Source: an uncultured Veillonella sp. (lineage in GTDB: Bacteria; Bacillota; Negativicutes; Veillonellales; Veillonellaceae). Taken from it: DNA of 29,941 nt. Positions 8,575 to 18,172 of this stretch are shown piece by piece. Position numbers and translations under genes: made by a program. The stretch covers positions 1 through 29,941 of the forward strand of contig NZ_CAJLUB010000011.1 in the NCBI RefSeq assembly GCF_905209685.1, given 5' to 3'. Every line of letters begins with the position of its first letter. The first letter of the stretch is position 1. The notes under the pieces are model-generated. The model had not been told where the DNA came from and did no database searches. It was given only the letters and a program-made list of their open reading frames with translations.

Positions 8575-9696
8575 TCAATGTAATAAAACTAGATTATTAC
8601 GATGTACTGCTTCATCATAGGTTGTATTAATACCTAAAATTTGAGCTATATCATTTGTATTATGACCTTTTATGGCCTTCATATCTTCGATGCCATAGTT
8701 GATAAGTCCACGGCCAATTTCTTTACCATCATGATAAATAGAAATTGTATCACCAGGTCCAAATGACCCATCTACATCAATAATACCAGCTGGTAAAATG
8801 CTCGCTCCTTTATCTAATACAGCACGCGCACAACCATCATCAATAGTGATTGACCCTTTCAATCGTTTACCAAAGGCAAGCCAATGATGTTTACCTGATA
8901 GTCCGGCATCATGCGCTTCAAAGAGAGTACCAATATGTTCACCTTTACATACACGACGAACAGAATCTTCCACTTCACCAGATGTGATTACCATCGGTAC
9001 GCCAGAGTTTGTAGCCATATGAGCCGCTTTAATTTTAGTATACATACCACCAGTACCCATGTTAGATCCTGCACCACCTGCAATAGCATAGGTTTCATCA
9101 GTAATTTCAGAAACTGTTTCTATTAGCGTAGCATCTGGATGAGTTGCTGGATTAGCTGTATATAAGCCTTCAATATCGGACAAAATAATGAGCAAATCAG
9201 CATCTACAATACCTGCTACAGTAGCAGATAAAGTATCATTATCTCCGATTTTAAATTCTTCAATGGCAACCACGTCATTTTCATTAATGATAGGAATAAC
9301 ATTGAGTTGCAATAACGTATGTAATGTATTACGCAAATTAAGATAACTATGGCGACCAGTACTATCTTCTTTTGTTAAAAGAATTTGACCTACTGTACGT
9401 CCATATTCACGAAACATACGCTCATACATATGAATGAGGATGCCTTGTCCTACTGCTGCAGCAGCTTGTTTTAATACGAGGTCTCTAGGTTTTTCCTTAA
9501 ATCCTAAAGGGGCCAGTCCAGCACCTGTTGCACCAGAAGAAACGAGAATAACCTCTTTACCTTGGTTAGCTAAATCTGATAGTTGGCGTACTAATCGTTC
9601 AATGCGTTCTAGGTTTAAATGACCATTAGCATAACAAAGCGTACTACTGCCTACTTTAACTACTATTCTTTTTGCGTTGATGATAGCACTGCGCAT
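8575..9696 (-). CDS. proB: Glutamate 5-kinase ProB with C-terminal PUA domain
   Basis: 373 residues in two domains: an amino-acid kinase domain (about 1-260) and a PUA domain (about 275-360). Kinase motifs include VKVGSSTL (13-20), VSSGATGAG near 52-60, INENDVV, GDNDTLSA and the GTGGMYTKIKAA substrate loop. It phosphorylates glutamate with ATP to start proline synthesis and is normally feedback-inhibited by proline. The start ATG at 9696 has a strong AGGAGG ribosome binding site, which lies partly in a short hairpin stem. The 67-bp gap upstream is the widest inside the long minus-strand gene run, so a separate input here is possible. Confidence 0.96.
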   Translation of the reverse strand: MRSAIINAKRIVVKVGSSTLCYANGHLNLERIERLVRQLSDLANQGKEVILVSSGATGAGLAPLGFKEKPRDLVLKQAAAAVGQGILIHMYERMFREYGRTVGQILLTKEDSTGRHSYLNLRNTLHTLLQLNVIPIINENDVVAIEEFKIGDNDTLSATVAGIVDADLLIILSDIEGLYTANPATHPDATLIETVSEITDETYAIAGGAGSNMGTGGMYTKIKAAHMATNSGVPMVITSGEVEDSVRRVCKGEHIGTLFEAHDAGLSGKHHWLAFGKRLKGSITIDDGCARAVLDKGASILPAGIIDVDGSFGPGDTISIYHDGKEIGRGLINYGIEDMKAIKGHNTNDIAQILGINTTYDEAVHRNNLVLLH

Positions 9697-9699
9697 AGA

Positions 9700-9725
9700 A
9701 TAACCTCCTAGGGCTAACAGGTTAT
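9700..9725 (-). promoter_or_regulatory. Hairpin overlapping the proB ribosome binding site
   Basis: A 7-bp inverted repeat (ataacct at 9700-9706, aggttat at 9719-9725) flanks a 12-nt loop in the proB leader. The AGGAGG ribosome binding site (complement of 9704-9709) has half its bases in the stem. This could dampen proB translation. The stem is short, so the effect may be small. Confidence 0.4.
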
Positions 9726-9763
9726 GTAGACCCCCATATAATACATGTTAGTAATATGACGAT

Positions 9764-10048
9764 TTATTTAGGTAGAATAATTTTAGGTTCTTTTTTAGCT
9801 TTATATAATACACCGTTAAAGCCGATAACTTGTACTAATTCAGCACCAAGCATATCAGCTAACTCTTGGAAAATCGTCTTATCTTCAGGGCTATTGTTGA
9901 GTAATTTTACCTTGATTAATTCACGAGCCATTAATGCTGCGCGAGCACTATCAATAACACTATTTTCTAAACCATTTTTACCAATTTGAACTACTGGTGG
10001 CATTGTTGCTGCCAAAGAACGTAAATACCGTTTTTGTTTTCCTGTCAT
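9764..10048 (-). CDS. yhbY: Ribosome assembly RNA-binding protein YhbY
   Basis: 94 residues, a single CRM domain. The start MTGKQKRYLRSLA and the GxxG RNA-binding loop GKNG at 23-26 are diagnostic, followed by ARELIKVKLLNNS. YhbY binds pre-50S particles and RNA. It follows obg with an 8-bp gap, the common Firmicute arrangement, tying it to large-subunit assembly. Confidence 0.95.
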   Translation of the reverse strand: MTGKQKRYLRSLAATMPPVVQIGKNGLENSVIDSARAALMARELIKVKLLNNSPEDKTIFQELADMLGAELVQVIGFNGVLYKAKKEPKIILPK

Positions 10049-10056
10049 TATTACTC

Positions 10057-11328
10057 CTACTCTTGGAATGTAAAGCGTTGATCGCCAATCACAACTTCAT
10101 CACCGTCTTTACAACCTTTTTCCTTCAATTTAGCATCGAGCTCCATAAAACGCCAAATGCGTTGGAATCTGCGAAGAGATTGATCATCACTTAAGTTTGT
10201 CATTGCCACTAAGCGTTCAATACGTTTACCTGTAATATAGAATGCAGCATCATCACCACGTGTAATAACGAATTCCACATCAGGTTTTGCTTCGTATACT
10301 ACTGTATCATCAGTTGCTTCCGGTTCTGGCTCATAATTTTCTACATAGTAGTAAGCTCGTTCCATAAGCTCTGGTAAACCTTCACCACTTAATGCATTGA
10401 TAAGGAATACTTCATATCCTTTATCTTCAAAATAATTTTTTGTATCAGGAATTGTTGTATCATCAAAGACCATATCAATCTTATTGAGTGCAACAATTTG
10501 TTTTTTATTGGCTAATTTTTCAGAATATTTACGAAGTTCTTCATTAATAGCATCAAAATCAACCTTTGGATCGCGCCCCTCCATACCAGATACATCAAGG
10601 ACGTGAATTAAAATATTAGTCCGTTCTACGTGGCGCAAGAAGTTATGCCCTAGGCCAACACCTTCGCTAGCCCCTTCAATAAGGCCTGGAATATCGGCTA
10701 ATACAAAACTGCGATCTCCAGAGATTGTTACTACCCCAAGTACAGGTGTCAATGTAGTAAAGTGGTAAGCAGCTACCTCTGGTTGAGCTTTAGAGACCTT
10801 ACGTAAAATACTAGACTTACCAACAGATGGATAGCCTAATAAACCAACATCTGCCAATACTTTAAGCTCTAGTTGCAACCAGAACTCTTCACCAGGTTCA
10901 CCCTTTTCTGCGAATGTAGGTGCACGGTTAGCACTTGTTTGGAAGCGTGCATTACCACGGCCACCACGACCACCTTTAGCAATAACAAAAGTATCACCGT
11001 CGTTAACGAGGTCACAGAAAATTTTACCTGTTTCTTCTTCTTTAATTACAGTGCCCAACGGAACCGGGATAATAAGTGGCTCAGAACCGCGACCATGCTT
11101 GTTAGAGCTTTCACCATTACCACCAGCAGGTGCCTTAAACTGACGTTTATATCTAAAGTCTACAAGAGTATTAATATTCTTGTCCGCTTTAAATATAACG
11201 TCTGCCCCTTTACCACCATCGCCGCCACTAGGGCCGCCATTTGGCACGTATTTCTCACGGCGGAAGCTAGACATGCCGTCCCCACCGTCACCGGCCTTAA
11301 CAAAGACACGCGCTCTATCTATAAACAT
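10057..11328 (-). CDS. obgE: GTPase ObgE/CgtA
   Basis: 423 residues in three domains: the glycine-rich Obg fold (about 1-158, with GDGGDG and GGDGGKGADV), the G domain (about 159-335) and the Obg C-terminal OCT domain (about 345-423), which is found in Firmicutes and others but not in all Obg proteins. G-domain motifs are G1 GYPSVGKS at 165-172, G3 DIPG at 212-215 and G4 NKID at 282-285. Obg binds the 50S subunit, acts late in its assembly and responds to ppGpp. It heads the obg-yhbY-proBA-nadD block. Confidence 0.97.
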   Translation of the reverse strand: MFIDRARVFVKAGDGGDGMSSFRREKYVPNGGPSGGDGGKGADVIFKADKNINTLVDFRYKRQFKAPAGGNGESSNKHGRGSEPLIIPVPLGTVIKEEETGKIFCDLVNDGDTFVIAKGGRGGRGNARFQTSANRAPTFAEKGEPGEEFWLQLELKVLADVGLLGYPSVGKSSILRKVSKAQPEVAAYHFTTLTPVLGVVTISGDRSFVLADIPGLIEGASEGVGLGHNFLRHVERTNILIHVLDVSGMEGRDPKVDFDAINEELRKYSEKLANKKQIVALNKIDMVFDDTTIPDTKNYFEDKGYEVFLINALSGEGLPELMERAYYYVENYEPEPEATDDTVVYEAKPDVEFVITRGDDAAFYITGKRIERLVAMTNLSDDQSLRRFQRIWRFMELDAKLKEKGCKDGDEVVIGDQRFTFQE

Positions 11329-11351
11329 ACTTTAACTCCTATGCATTATTG

Positions 11352-12485
11352 CTATAATAACTCTAATGCTTTTTTAATTTGAATATCATCTAATGTACTA
11401 GATGGATTTACACCTTTTGGTAAATCCAGTTCTACATCAGGTTTAATACCAATGCCGTCAATAACACGGTCATTTGGTGTATGGTATTTAGCAATAGTTA
11501 CCTTAACACCTTCATTATCAAGGCTAGGGTAAATTGTTTGAACTGTACCCTTACCATATGTATTAGTACCTAAAATAGTACCTAGTTTACGGTCTTGAAT
11601 AGCACCAGCTATAATTTCAGATGCACTAGCAGACCCTTTGTTAACAAGAACGACTAATGGCATAGCTACGTCTGGACCATTAGACTTATAAACCTCTTTT
11701 TTCCCAGCTCTATTTTGTACGGTTACTAATGTTCCTGGAGGCATAATATAGTTAGAAATCTTTTCTGTAGTAGATAATAACCCACCAGGATTATCTCGAA
11801 GGTCTAAAATTAGTTCCTTCATACCTTGAGATTGCAATTCTTTAAATTGTGTTTCAAAATCATCAGCCGTATTTTCAGCAAATTGACTAATACGAATATA
11901 ACCTACTGTACTTGTGAGCATTTTGCTTTTAACAGTAGGTAACACAATGGATTCACGGGTAATATCAAAGTGCAATTTTTCACCATTACGCTCTATATCA
12001 AGGGCAACAACGGTACCAGCCTCGCCGCGAATTCGAGAGGATGCATCTTCTACAGTAATATCGCTTGTGGATTGACCATCGATAGCAATAATATGATCAC
12101 CAGGTTTTATGCCCGCTTTGAAAGCTGGTTGATCTTCCATAATACTAACTGCATATAAACCTTTATCATCATGACCAAGAACCATGCCTACACCTGCATA
12201 AGTGCCAGATGTTTGCATTTTCATGGATTTAAATTCGTCAGCATCTAAATAAATACTATGGGGCTCTCCCAAAGAGCCAATTAAGCCTTTAAGCATACCA
12301 TCATAAAGGGTCGCTTTAGACATCGGTGTCATAAAGACTTGACTCGCAGCATAGTAGGCTACAAATAGTCTTGGTAATCCCCAGAATGAACCAGATAAGT
12401 ACCAAAACGTGAGCCACATAATAACGATGCCAGAGCCTATATATTTCAATAGGCTCCACAACACCGTACGTGTATCAAATTTCAT
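11352..12485 (-). CDS. S41 C-terminal processing protease, CtpA/CtpB type
   Basis: 377 residues from the chosen ATG at 12485. A membrane anchor (about 12-34), a PDZ domain (about 90-165) and an S41 protease domain follow. The catalytic pair is Ser287 in GSASASE and Lys312 in YGKGTVQ, 25 residues apart as in Bacillus CtpB. The enzyme is expected outside the cytoplasmic membrane, where it trims or degrades envelope proteins. A longer ORF starts at 12521, but the shorter start begins one base after the preceding stop and avoids a 35-bp overlap. The position after ftsE-ftsX-M23 repeats a Firmicute arrangement and suggests a role in controlling the hydrolase. Confidence 0.92.
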   Translation of the reverse strand: MKFDTRTVLWSLLKYIGSGIVIMWLTFWYLSGSFWGLPRLFVAYYAASQVFMTPMSKATLYDGMLKGLIGSLGEPHSIYLDADEFKSMKMQTSGTYAGVGMVLGHDDKGLYAVSIMEDQPAFKAGIKPGDHIIAIDGQSTSDITVEDASSRIRGEAGTVVALDIERNGEKLHFDITRESIVLPTVKSKMLTSTVGYIRISQFAENTADDFETQFKELQSQGMKELILDLRDNPGGLLSTTEKISNYIMPPGTLVTVQNRAGKKEVYKSNGPDVAMPLVVLVNKGSASASEIIAGAIQDRKLGTILGTNTYGKGTVQTIYPSLDNEGVKVTIAKYHTPNDRVIDGIGIKPDVELDLPKGVNPSSTLDDIQIKKALELL

Positions 12486-12486
12486 A

Positions 12487-13686
12487 TTATAAATATCCCA
12501 TAGGATCAACAGGATCCCCACTTATACGAACTTCAAAATGTACGTGTGGTCCAGTACTATTACCAGTGCTACCAGCATAGGCAATAACTTGACCTTTAGA
12601 TACATCTTGTCCTTCAGAGACAGCAAGCTCAGAATTATGACCATAAAGGGTGGACATACCATTACCATGGTCGATAACTACGGCGTAACCATAGCCACCC
12701 ATCCATCCAGACCAAACAACAGTACCTCCATCAGCAGCATGAACTGGTGTACCTTCATCAACACCAATATCAATACCGGAATGGTAGATCGTTGTGCCCC
12801 AAATTGGATGTGTACGATAACCATAAGGAGAAGTAATTTCACCACTTACAGGCCAACCAAGTTGACCAGATCCTTGAACCCAAGAATAACTTGGTGCAGA
12901 CTGTTGAGCCGCAGCTGCCGCTGCTGCTTCTGCAGCTGCACGAGCTGCCGCACGTTCAGCTTGGCGAGCTTTCAATAATGCTGTAATTTGAGCGGACGAA
13001 GCATTAAGTTCTTCCACTGCTTGCATCGCCGTAGCACGGTCATTTTGTGCCTTCTGAAGAACCACTTCACGTTCTTTTTTCTTTTGTTCAATTTCAGCTT
13101 GTTTTGCTACAGCAGCTTTTTCAAGCTCTACTAACTTAGCTCGTGATTGTTCAAGAGCTTGTTTACGTGCCGCAATTTCAGCACGTTCTTTTTTAATTTC
13201 ATCGATTAACTTAATATCTGAATCGATAATGCGTTTTAAGATCTCTAATCGATTTGCAAAATCGCTAAAGTCTTTAGATCCAATGACAACATCTAAATAA
13301 CTTAGACGTCCATTGATATAAATATCTCGTACACGCTTATAAAATACGGATTCTCGTCCTTCTAAGCGTTTTTGTGCTTCTGCGAGTAACTTTTCATTAA
13401 CAGTAATATCATTTTCAACGGCAACACGTTGCTGTTGAATAGATTCTAACTGTTGTTGGGCCTGACGTAATTGCTCTTCAATTTGTCGCAACTGTTCAGA
13501 TACACTTACAATGACAGTTTCTGCATCCGCTTTAATAGAATTTTGTTGATTAACTTGTTGTTGAATTGAATCTAATTGATTCGTTAAATCCTCATCTTCG
13601 GCAACGATATATAGTGGTGTTCCCAGTACCACCATACCTATTAAAATTGTTGCTACAAGGCGAGATTTGATTGTGTTGTATTTCAT
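12487..13686 (-). CDS. Murein hydrolase with coiled coil and intact M23 (LytM) domain, FtsEX partner
   Basis: 399 residues from ATG 13686. A signal peptide (about 5-30) precedes a long coiled coil (about 32-250, rich in Gln, Glu, Lys and Ala), an Ala-rich hinge and a C-terminal M23 domain (about 275-399). All catalytic positions are present: H302 and D306 (HSGID), H360 (YGHNS), and H381 and H383 (HVHFE). The fold is EnvC/CwlO-like: the coiled coil is the part that FtsX usually binds. Unlike E. coli EnvC, which has a degenerate site and acts through amidases, this protein looks catalytic. The ATG at 13692 overlaps the ftsX stop (TAATG), but AAGGTG is better spaced for 13686. Confidence 0.9.
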   Translation of the reverse strand: MKYNTIKSRLVATILIGMVVLGTPLYIVAEDEDLTNQLDSIQQQVNQQNSIKADAETVIVSVSEQLRQIEEQLRQAQQQLESIQQQRVAVENDITVNEKLLAEAQKRLEGRESVFYKRVRDIYINGRLSYLDVVIGSKDFSDFANRLEILKRIIDSDIKLIDEIKKERAEIAARKQALEQSRAKLVELEKAAVAKQAEIEQKKKEREVVLQKAQNDRATAMQAVEELNASSAQITALLKARQAERAAARAAAEAAAAAAAQQSAPSYSWVQGSGQLGWPVSGEITSPYGYRTHPIWGTTIYHSGIDIGVDEGTPVHAADGGTVVWSGWMGGYGYAVVIDHGNGMSTLYGHNSELAVSEGQDVSKGQVIAYAGSTGNSTGPHVHFEVRISGDPVDPMGYL

Positions 13687-13691
13687 AAACA

Positions 13692-14579
13692 TTACACCTT
13701 CATGTATTGTTTTAAAGAAATCGTACTACCAATAGCACCTACTACTACGCCACCACCTAAAATATAGATAGCCACATCATAGAAGAATGGGAACATTGGT
13801 ACTAATGGGAAGAATGCTAAGGACTCAGAAACTTCCATAGTAATAAAGTGGTAAAACTCACCTACACAAAGTACGGCAATTACAGCCCCCACTAAGCCCA
13901 ACAACATGCCTTCGATCAAGAATGGCCAACGAATAAAACCATTGGTTGCACCAACATATTTCATGATGGCAATTTCTTTACGTCGAGCGAATACAGTCAA
14001 GCGAATTGTATTAGAAATAATGAATAATGTAGCGGCTGCTAAGAATCCGATTAGTACAATACCACCAATTCTAATAACTTGAGTAATACGGAAGAGTTCT
14101 TCTACAATATCTTGACCATAATGTGTACTTTCAACACCTTGGAATGTAGTGGCTAATTTAGCTGTAGCCTTAACATCACTAGGGTTATCAAAGGTTAATA
14201 CATAAGAATTTGGCAATGGATTTACATCGCCTAATGCATTTACCAATTGTTGTTGATCACCAAGGCGTGCTTTGAATTCTTTCATAGCTTGTTCTTTATT
14301 AACAAACTCTAAATGCTTAAGATTTGGTATAGCTTTAATTTGCTTACCTACCGCCATAATTTGGTCAGTTGTTAACCCATCTTTTAAATAAATACTCAAT
14401 TGAACTTGGTTTTCTAAACTAGATGCCATGTTATTTAGATTGATAACACCGCAAAGGAATACACCAAGCATAAATAAAGATAAAGCCACTGTAGAAATAG
14501 ATGCTAACGTCATAAGACCGTTACGCTTCATAGATTTGAGGGCTTCTTTAAAAAAGTATTTCAATGTTCTAGGCTTCAT
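13692..14579 (-). CDS. ftsX: Cell division ABC transporter permease FtsX
   Basis: 295 residues from ATG 14579. An N-terminal membrane segment (about 18-42) is followed by an extracytoplasmic domain (about 43-160) and three further membrane segments near 170-190, 215-240 and 260-290, the FtsX topology. FtsX carries the ATPase signal of FtsE across the membrane to a peptidoglycan hydrolase. The frame is open back to a GTG at 14591, but the ATG has AGAGGTG at good spacing and overlaps ftsE by only 11 bp. The M23 hydrolase next in line is the likely partner. Confidence 0.93.
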   Translation of the reverse strand: MKPRTLKYFFKEALKSMKRNGLMTLASISTVALSLFMLGVFLCGVINLNNMASSLENQVQLSIYLKDGLTTDQIMAVGKQIKAIPNLKHLEFVNKEQAMKEFKARLGDQQQLVNALGDVNPLPNSYVLTFDNPSDVKATAKLATTFQGVESTHYGQDIVEELFRITQVIRIGGIVLIGFLAAATLFIISNTIRLTVFARRKEIAIMKYVGATNGFIRWPFLIEGMLLGLVGAVIAVLCVGEFYHFITMEVSESLAFFPLVPMFPFFYDVAIYILGGGVVVGAIGSTISLKQYMKV

Positions 14580-15255
14580 TAATTTCTGCACCTCTCATAT
14601 TATCACTTTGAACGCGACCATCTTTAAGACGAATAACACGTTTATTTAAATACGAAACAAGATCCATATTATGGGTAACCATAATAACAGTTGTGCCAAA
14701 ATTATTGATATGCTTAAACAAATCTACAATACCTTTACTTGTATCAGGATCTAGGTTACCAGTCGGCTCATCAGCAATAAGTACAGATGGACGATTTACA
14801 ATAGCGCGAGCAATAGCAACACGTTGTTGTTCACCACCAGATAGATCCTCTGGTAAATCATTTGCTTTATCAGACAAGCCAACAAGCTCTAGTACATGAC
14901 TCACCTTTTCCTTAATTACCTTTGGTTTTTCTTCAATTACTTCAAGAGCAAAGGCAATATTTTCTGATACTGTTTTGTTTGGTAATAAACGGAAATCTTG
15001 GAATACAACACCAAGTTTTCTACGTAATTTTGGAATTTTACTACGCTTCATACGCGTAACATCAAAATCATCAACAATGACAGTACCAGAATCGGGTACT
15101 ACTTCATGAGTTAACAATTTAAATAGAGTTGATTTCCCTGCACCGCTGTGACCACAAATGAGGACAAATTCGCCCTCATTTATAGTTAAACACACATCGT
15201 CTAATGCAACAGAACCATTATCATAGACTTTACTAACATTCTTAAATTCAATCAT
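14569..15255 (-). CDS. ftsE: Cell division ATP-binding protein FtsE
   Basis: 228 residues, standard FtsE size. ABC ATPase motifs are Walker [10 protein letters not shown] near 35-43, the signature LSGGEQQR near 139-146 and Walker [13 protein letters not shown] near 159-170. It binds FtsX at the cytoplasmic face and drives regulated cell-wall cleavage. It starts 14 bp after the transketolase C-terminal subunit gene. Confidence 0.95.
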   Translation of the reverse strand: MIEFKNVSKVYDNGSVALDDVCLTINEGEFVLICGHSGAGKSTLFKLLTHEVVPDSGTVIVDDFDVTRMKRSKIPKLRRKLGVVFQDFRLLPNKTVSENIAFALEVIEEKPKVIKEKVSHVLELVGLSDKANDLPEDLSGGEQQRVAIARAIVNRPSVLIADEPTGNLDPDTSKGIVDLFKHINNFGTTVIMVTHNMDLVSYLNKRVIRLKDGRVQSDNMRGAEINEA

Positions 15256-15269
15256 GGGGTCCCCTTTGA

Positions 15270-16202
15270 TTATTTACGAGTGATTACACGTTTTACTGCT
15301 TCTACTATGTCTTTTGCTGTCAAACCATATTTAGCCATCAATTCTTTTGGCGTACCACTCTCCCCAAATGTATCTTGGACACCAACGAATTCCATAGGAA
15401 CAGGCTTATTAGCCACAACAACTTCAGACACAGCAGAACCAAGACCACCAATGATATTATGTTCTTCTGCTGTTACAATAGCACCTGTTTCAGTAGCTGC
15501 TTTTACAATTGCTTCTGCATCGATAGGCTTAATAGATGCCATATTGATAACGCGAGCAGACACATTAGATTCAGCTAAAGTTTTAGCTGCTTCTACTGCA
15601 GGTCCAACCAAAGCACCACAAGCGATAATTGTTACATCAGAACCATCTACTAATGTAGTAGATTTACCAGGTACGAATGTATAACCTTCAGCAGTTACAT
15701 CATCCACACCAGCACGGCCTAAACGAACATATACAGGGCCTTCATAAGATGCAGCCCATTCGACTACTGCTTCTGTTTCACGTTTATCAGCAGGTACAAC
15801 TACAGTCATATTAGGTAAAGTACGCATACAAGAAATATCTTCCAAGCTTTGATGTGTAGCACCATCTTCACCTACAGTAATACCAGCATGTGTAGCACAT
15901 ACTTTTACATTCAATTTTGGATAACATACAGCATTCCGAATTTGTTCAAATGCACGACCTGTTGCAAACATTGCAAAGGAAGAAACAAATGGAATTTTAC
16001 CAGACGCAGCCAAACCTGCTCCAACAGAAATCAAGTTTTGTTCTGCAATGCCTACGTTAAAGAAGCGATCAGGGCAAACATTTTTAAATGTGTCAGTTTT
16101 AGTAGATTTAGACAAATCTGCATCTAAAACAATAATATTTGTATTTTCTTTACCAATGCGAGCTAACGCATTACCATATGCTTCACGTGTTGCTTTACCC
16201 AT
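15270..16202 (-). CDS. Transketolase, C-terminal subunit (split enzyme)
   Basis: 310 residues comprising the pyrimidine-binding domain and the C-terminal domain of transketolase. The catalytic glutamate that activates thiamine diphosphate is E54 in GIAEQNLISVG. ATHAGITVGEDGATHQSLEDI, near 103-123, is the conserved substrate loop region. It works with the product of the gene just upstream to move two-carbon units in the non-oxidative pentose phosphate pathway. The split arrangement is known in archaea and many anaerobic Firmicutes. Its ATG overlaps the stop of the N-terminal subunit by one base. Confidence 0.93.
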   Translation of the reverse strand: MGKATREAYGNALARIGKENTNIIVLDADLSKSTKTDTFKNVCPDRFFNVGIAEQNLISVGAGLAASGKIPFVSSFAMFATGRAFEQIRNAVCYPKLNVKVCATHAGITVGEDGATHQSLEDISCMRTLPNMTVVVPADKRETEAVVEWAASYEGPVYVRLGRAGVDDVTAEGYTFVPGKSTTLVDGSDVTIIACGALVGPAVEAAKTLAESNVSARVINMASIKPIDAEAIVKAATETGAIVTAEEHNIIGGLGSAVSEVVVANKPVPMEFVGVQDTFGESGTPKELMAKYGLTAKDIVEAVKRVITRK

Positions 16203-17038
16203 TATTTTACCCCCATAATTTCATTAACAAAGGCTTCACCTTGCTCTGCGCTTGGCGCTTTACCATGCCAACCTGCTTGTCCTTCCATTTCTTCAACGCC
16301 CTTACCTTTTACAGTATGCATTACAATGCATGTTGGGCCTTCTGTGAAAGCTTTTGCAGATTCAATGGCATTATGAAGTTCATCAAGATCATGGCCATTG
16401 ACTTCAATAACATTCCAATTAAACGCTTTAAATTTCTCAGGAATTGGTAATGGAGACAGTACTTTTGTAATATCGCCATCGATTTGAAGGCCGTTGAAAT
16501 CAACGAAAGCTGTCAAATTATTGAGTTTATAATGACCAGCAAACATAGCTGCTTCCCATACTTGACCTTCTTCAAGTTCACCATCACCTAGGATCGTGTA
16601 AACGCGATAATCTGCATTATCAATTTTTCCGGCCAATGCCATGCCACATGCGGCAGAAATGCCTTGACCCAAGGAGCCTGTAGACATATCTACGCCTGGT
16701 ATATGTTTCATATCAGGGTGGCCTTGTAACATATGGTCAATTTTACGTAAATTCAAAAGTTCTTCTTTAGGGAAATAGCCTTTTTCTGCCAATGTAGCAT
16801 ATAAAGCTGGCGCAGCATGACCTTTAGAAAGAACAAGACGATCTCTATCTGGATCTTTCGGATCTGCAGGATTTACATTCATATCGACATAGTATAACTG
16901 AGCCATTAAGTCAGCAATGGATAAAGATCCTCCTGGATGTCCAGATTTTGCTGCTGTAACAGCTTTCACAATACTAACACGAATAGCTTTTGCCTTCTCT
17001 TGAACTAGTTGTTTAACATCTTGTGTTAATGTAGCCAT
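16202..17038 (-). CDS. Transketolase, N-terminal subunit (split enzyme)
   Basis: 278 residues covering only the thiamine-diphosphate pyrophosphate-binding domain. GHPGG lies at 33-37 and the GDG of the cofactor motif at 151-153, with the paired FNGLQIDG about 30 residues later. It forms the active enzyme with the adjacent C-terminal subunit. No remnant of a fused form is seen; each subunit ends and begins cleanly, with a one-base overlap. The gene lies 33 bp after csaB, though there is no obvious pathway link to it. Confidence 0.93.
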   Translation of the reverse strand: MATLTQDVKQLVQEKAKAIRVSIVKAVTAAKSGHPGGSLSIADLMAQLYYVDMNVNPADPKDPDRDRLVLSKGHAAPALYATLAEKGYFPKEELLNLRKIDHMLQGHPDMKHIPGVDMSTGSLGQGISAACGMALAGKIDNADYRVYTILGDGELEEGQVWEAAMFAGHYKLNNLTAFVDFNGLQIDGDITKVLSPLPIPEKFKAFNWNVIEVNGHDLDELHNAIESAKAFTEGPTCIVMHTVKGKGVEEMEGQAGWHGKAPSAEQGEAFVNEIMGVK

Positions 17039-17071
17039 AGAGACCTCACTTTCTGGATCAGATCCAATATA

Positions 17072-18172
17072 TTAATAATCTTTAAGTAATGAAATAGCGA
17101 TTTCTGCATTGCGTTGAGAGTTTATACGCAATGCTTCAATACGATCATAAGATGATTGATACTCTTCTCTGGAATTTAAGAGCTTATGACATCGCTGATA
17201 TAACGCCTCTTCTCTAAGATGTGTCATAGTTCCTATTGGTTCCTGACCGATCATATGTAAGAAGCTTGTAATTTTAGGATCATAGGAAATACCGATAACA
17301 GGTTTCCCCATTAAAGAGCTAAATACAAGCGCATGAAGACGTATACCAATCATTAGATCCACATTCCCCGATAAGGATACTTGTTCCTCTGTAGAGAATG
17401 GGCCTTCAAGAACAATAGCCCCCTTTGGCATATAACTAGCGATAATTTTAGCTTCTTTTGTATCCTCTGGATGAGACATAGGAATAAAAATAATTTCTAC
17501 CTCATCTTGCTCTTGTAATCGGCTCAACACATTGGCTAATGATTCACGATATTCTGTATCATCTTTCCAACTACGAACAGCAACACCAATTCGTTTTGGA
17601 TTCTCTATAGATTTAGGTAGTTTAGATGTATAGCCTTCTAAAATACGTTTACCAATAGACAAATCTGCCGGTTGCATAGCCAAAACAGCATCAGCTGTAA
17701 CCTCTACATCTTCAATTCCTAAGGACTCTAATTCAGATTTTGAAATAGAATCACGAACTGTAATGGTATCCACAAATCGCAATATAAAGCTAACAGCTCT
17801 TCGTGTAGAGGGACGATTTAAAGGCCCAATACCTTGAGAGTAAAGCATTACCTTTTTTCCCATCATTTTAGCTAAAGCCATAATACTTAAATAGTAATAT
17901 GTATTACGAATACTTGTAGCATCTTGTAAAAGACTGCCTCCACCACTGATCACTAAATCAGAATTGGCAATTGCCTTTAGAATACCGAATGCAGAAAATG
18001 TTCCAACCGCATGAATGTTATGTTTTTTGCTTGTCTCTGTAGGATTACCAGAAATAACCGTAATATGCGCATCTGCTTCCTCTTTGCGAATGGCATCGAT
18101 AATGGCACAAAGCATTGCTTCATCGCCAGCATTACCAAAACCATAATAACCAGAGATAACAATATTACTCAT
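17072..18172 (-). CDS. csaB: Polysaccharide pyruvyl transferase CsaB
   Basis: 366 residues from ATG 18172. The start, MSNIVISGYYGFGNAGDEA, and the C-terminal GIRLHALVFSSLMGKPVIGISYDPK are hallmarks of the CsaB branch of pyruvyl transferases. CsaB adds ketal-pyruvate to a secondary cell-wall polysaccharide, the ligand that SLH-domain proteins bind in several Firmicutes. In a diderm Negativicute this may serve SLH-carrying outer-membrane tethers, which is an inference. The frame opens at a TTG at 18178, but GGGAGG sits 6 nt before the ATG. It overlaps the DUF5693 gene by 8 bp. Confidence 0.9.
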   Translation of the reverse strand: MSNIVISGYYGFGNAGDEAMLCAIIDAIRKEEADAHITVISGNPTETSKKHNIHAVGTFSAFGILKAIANSDLVISGGGSLLQDATSIRNTYYYLSIMALAKMMGKKVMLYSQGIGPLNRPSTRRAVSFILRFVDTITVRDSISKSELESLGIEDVEVTADAVLAMQPADLSIGKRILEGYTSKLPKSIENPKRIGVAVRSWKDDTEYRESLANVLSRLQEQDEVEIIFIPMSHPEDTKEAKIIASYMPKGAIVLEGPFSTEEQVSLSGNVDLMIGIRLHALVFSSLMGKPVIGISYDPKITSFLHMIGQEPIGTMTHLREEALYQRCHKLLNSREEYQSSYDRIEALRINSQRNAEIAISLLKDY

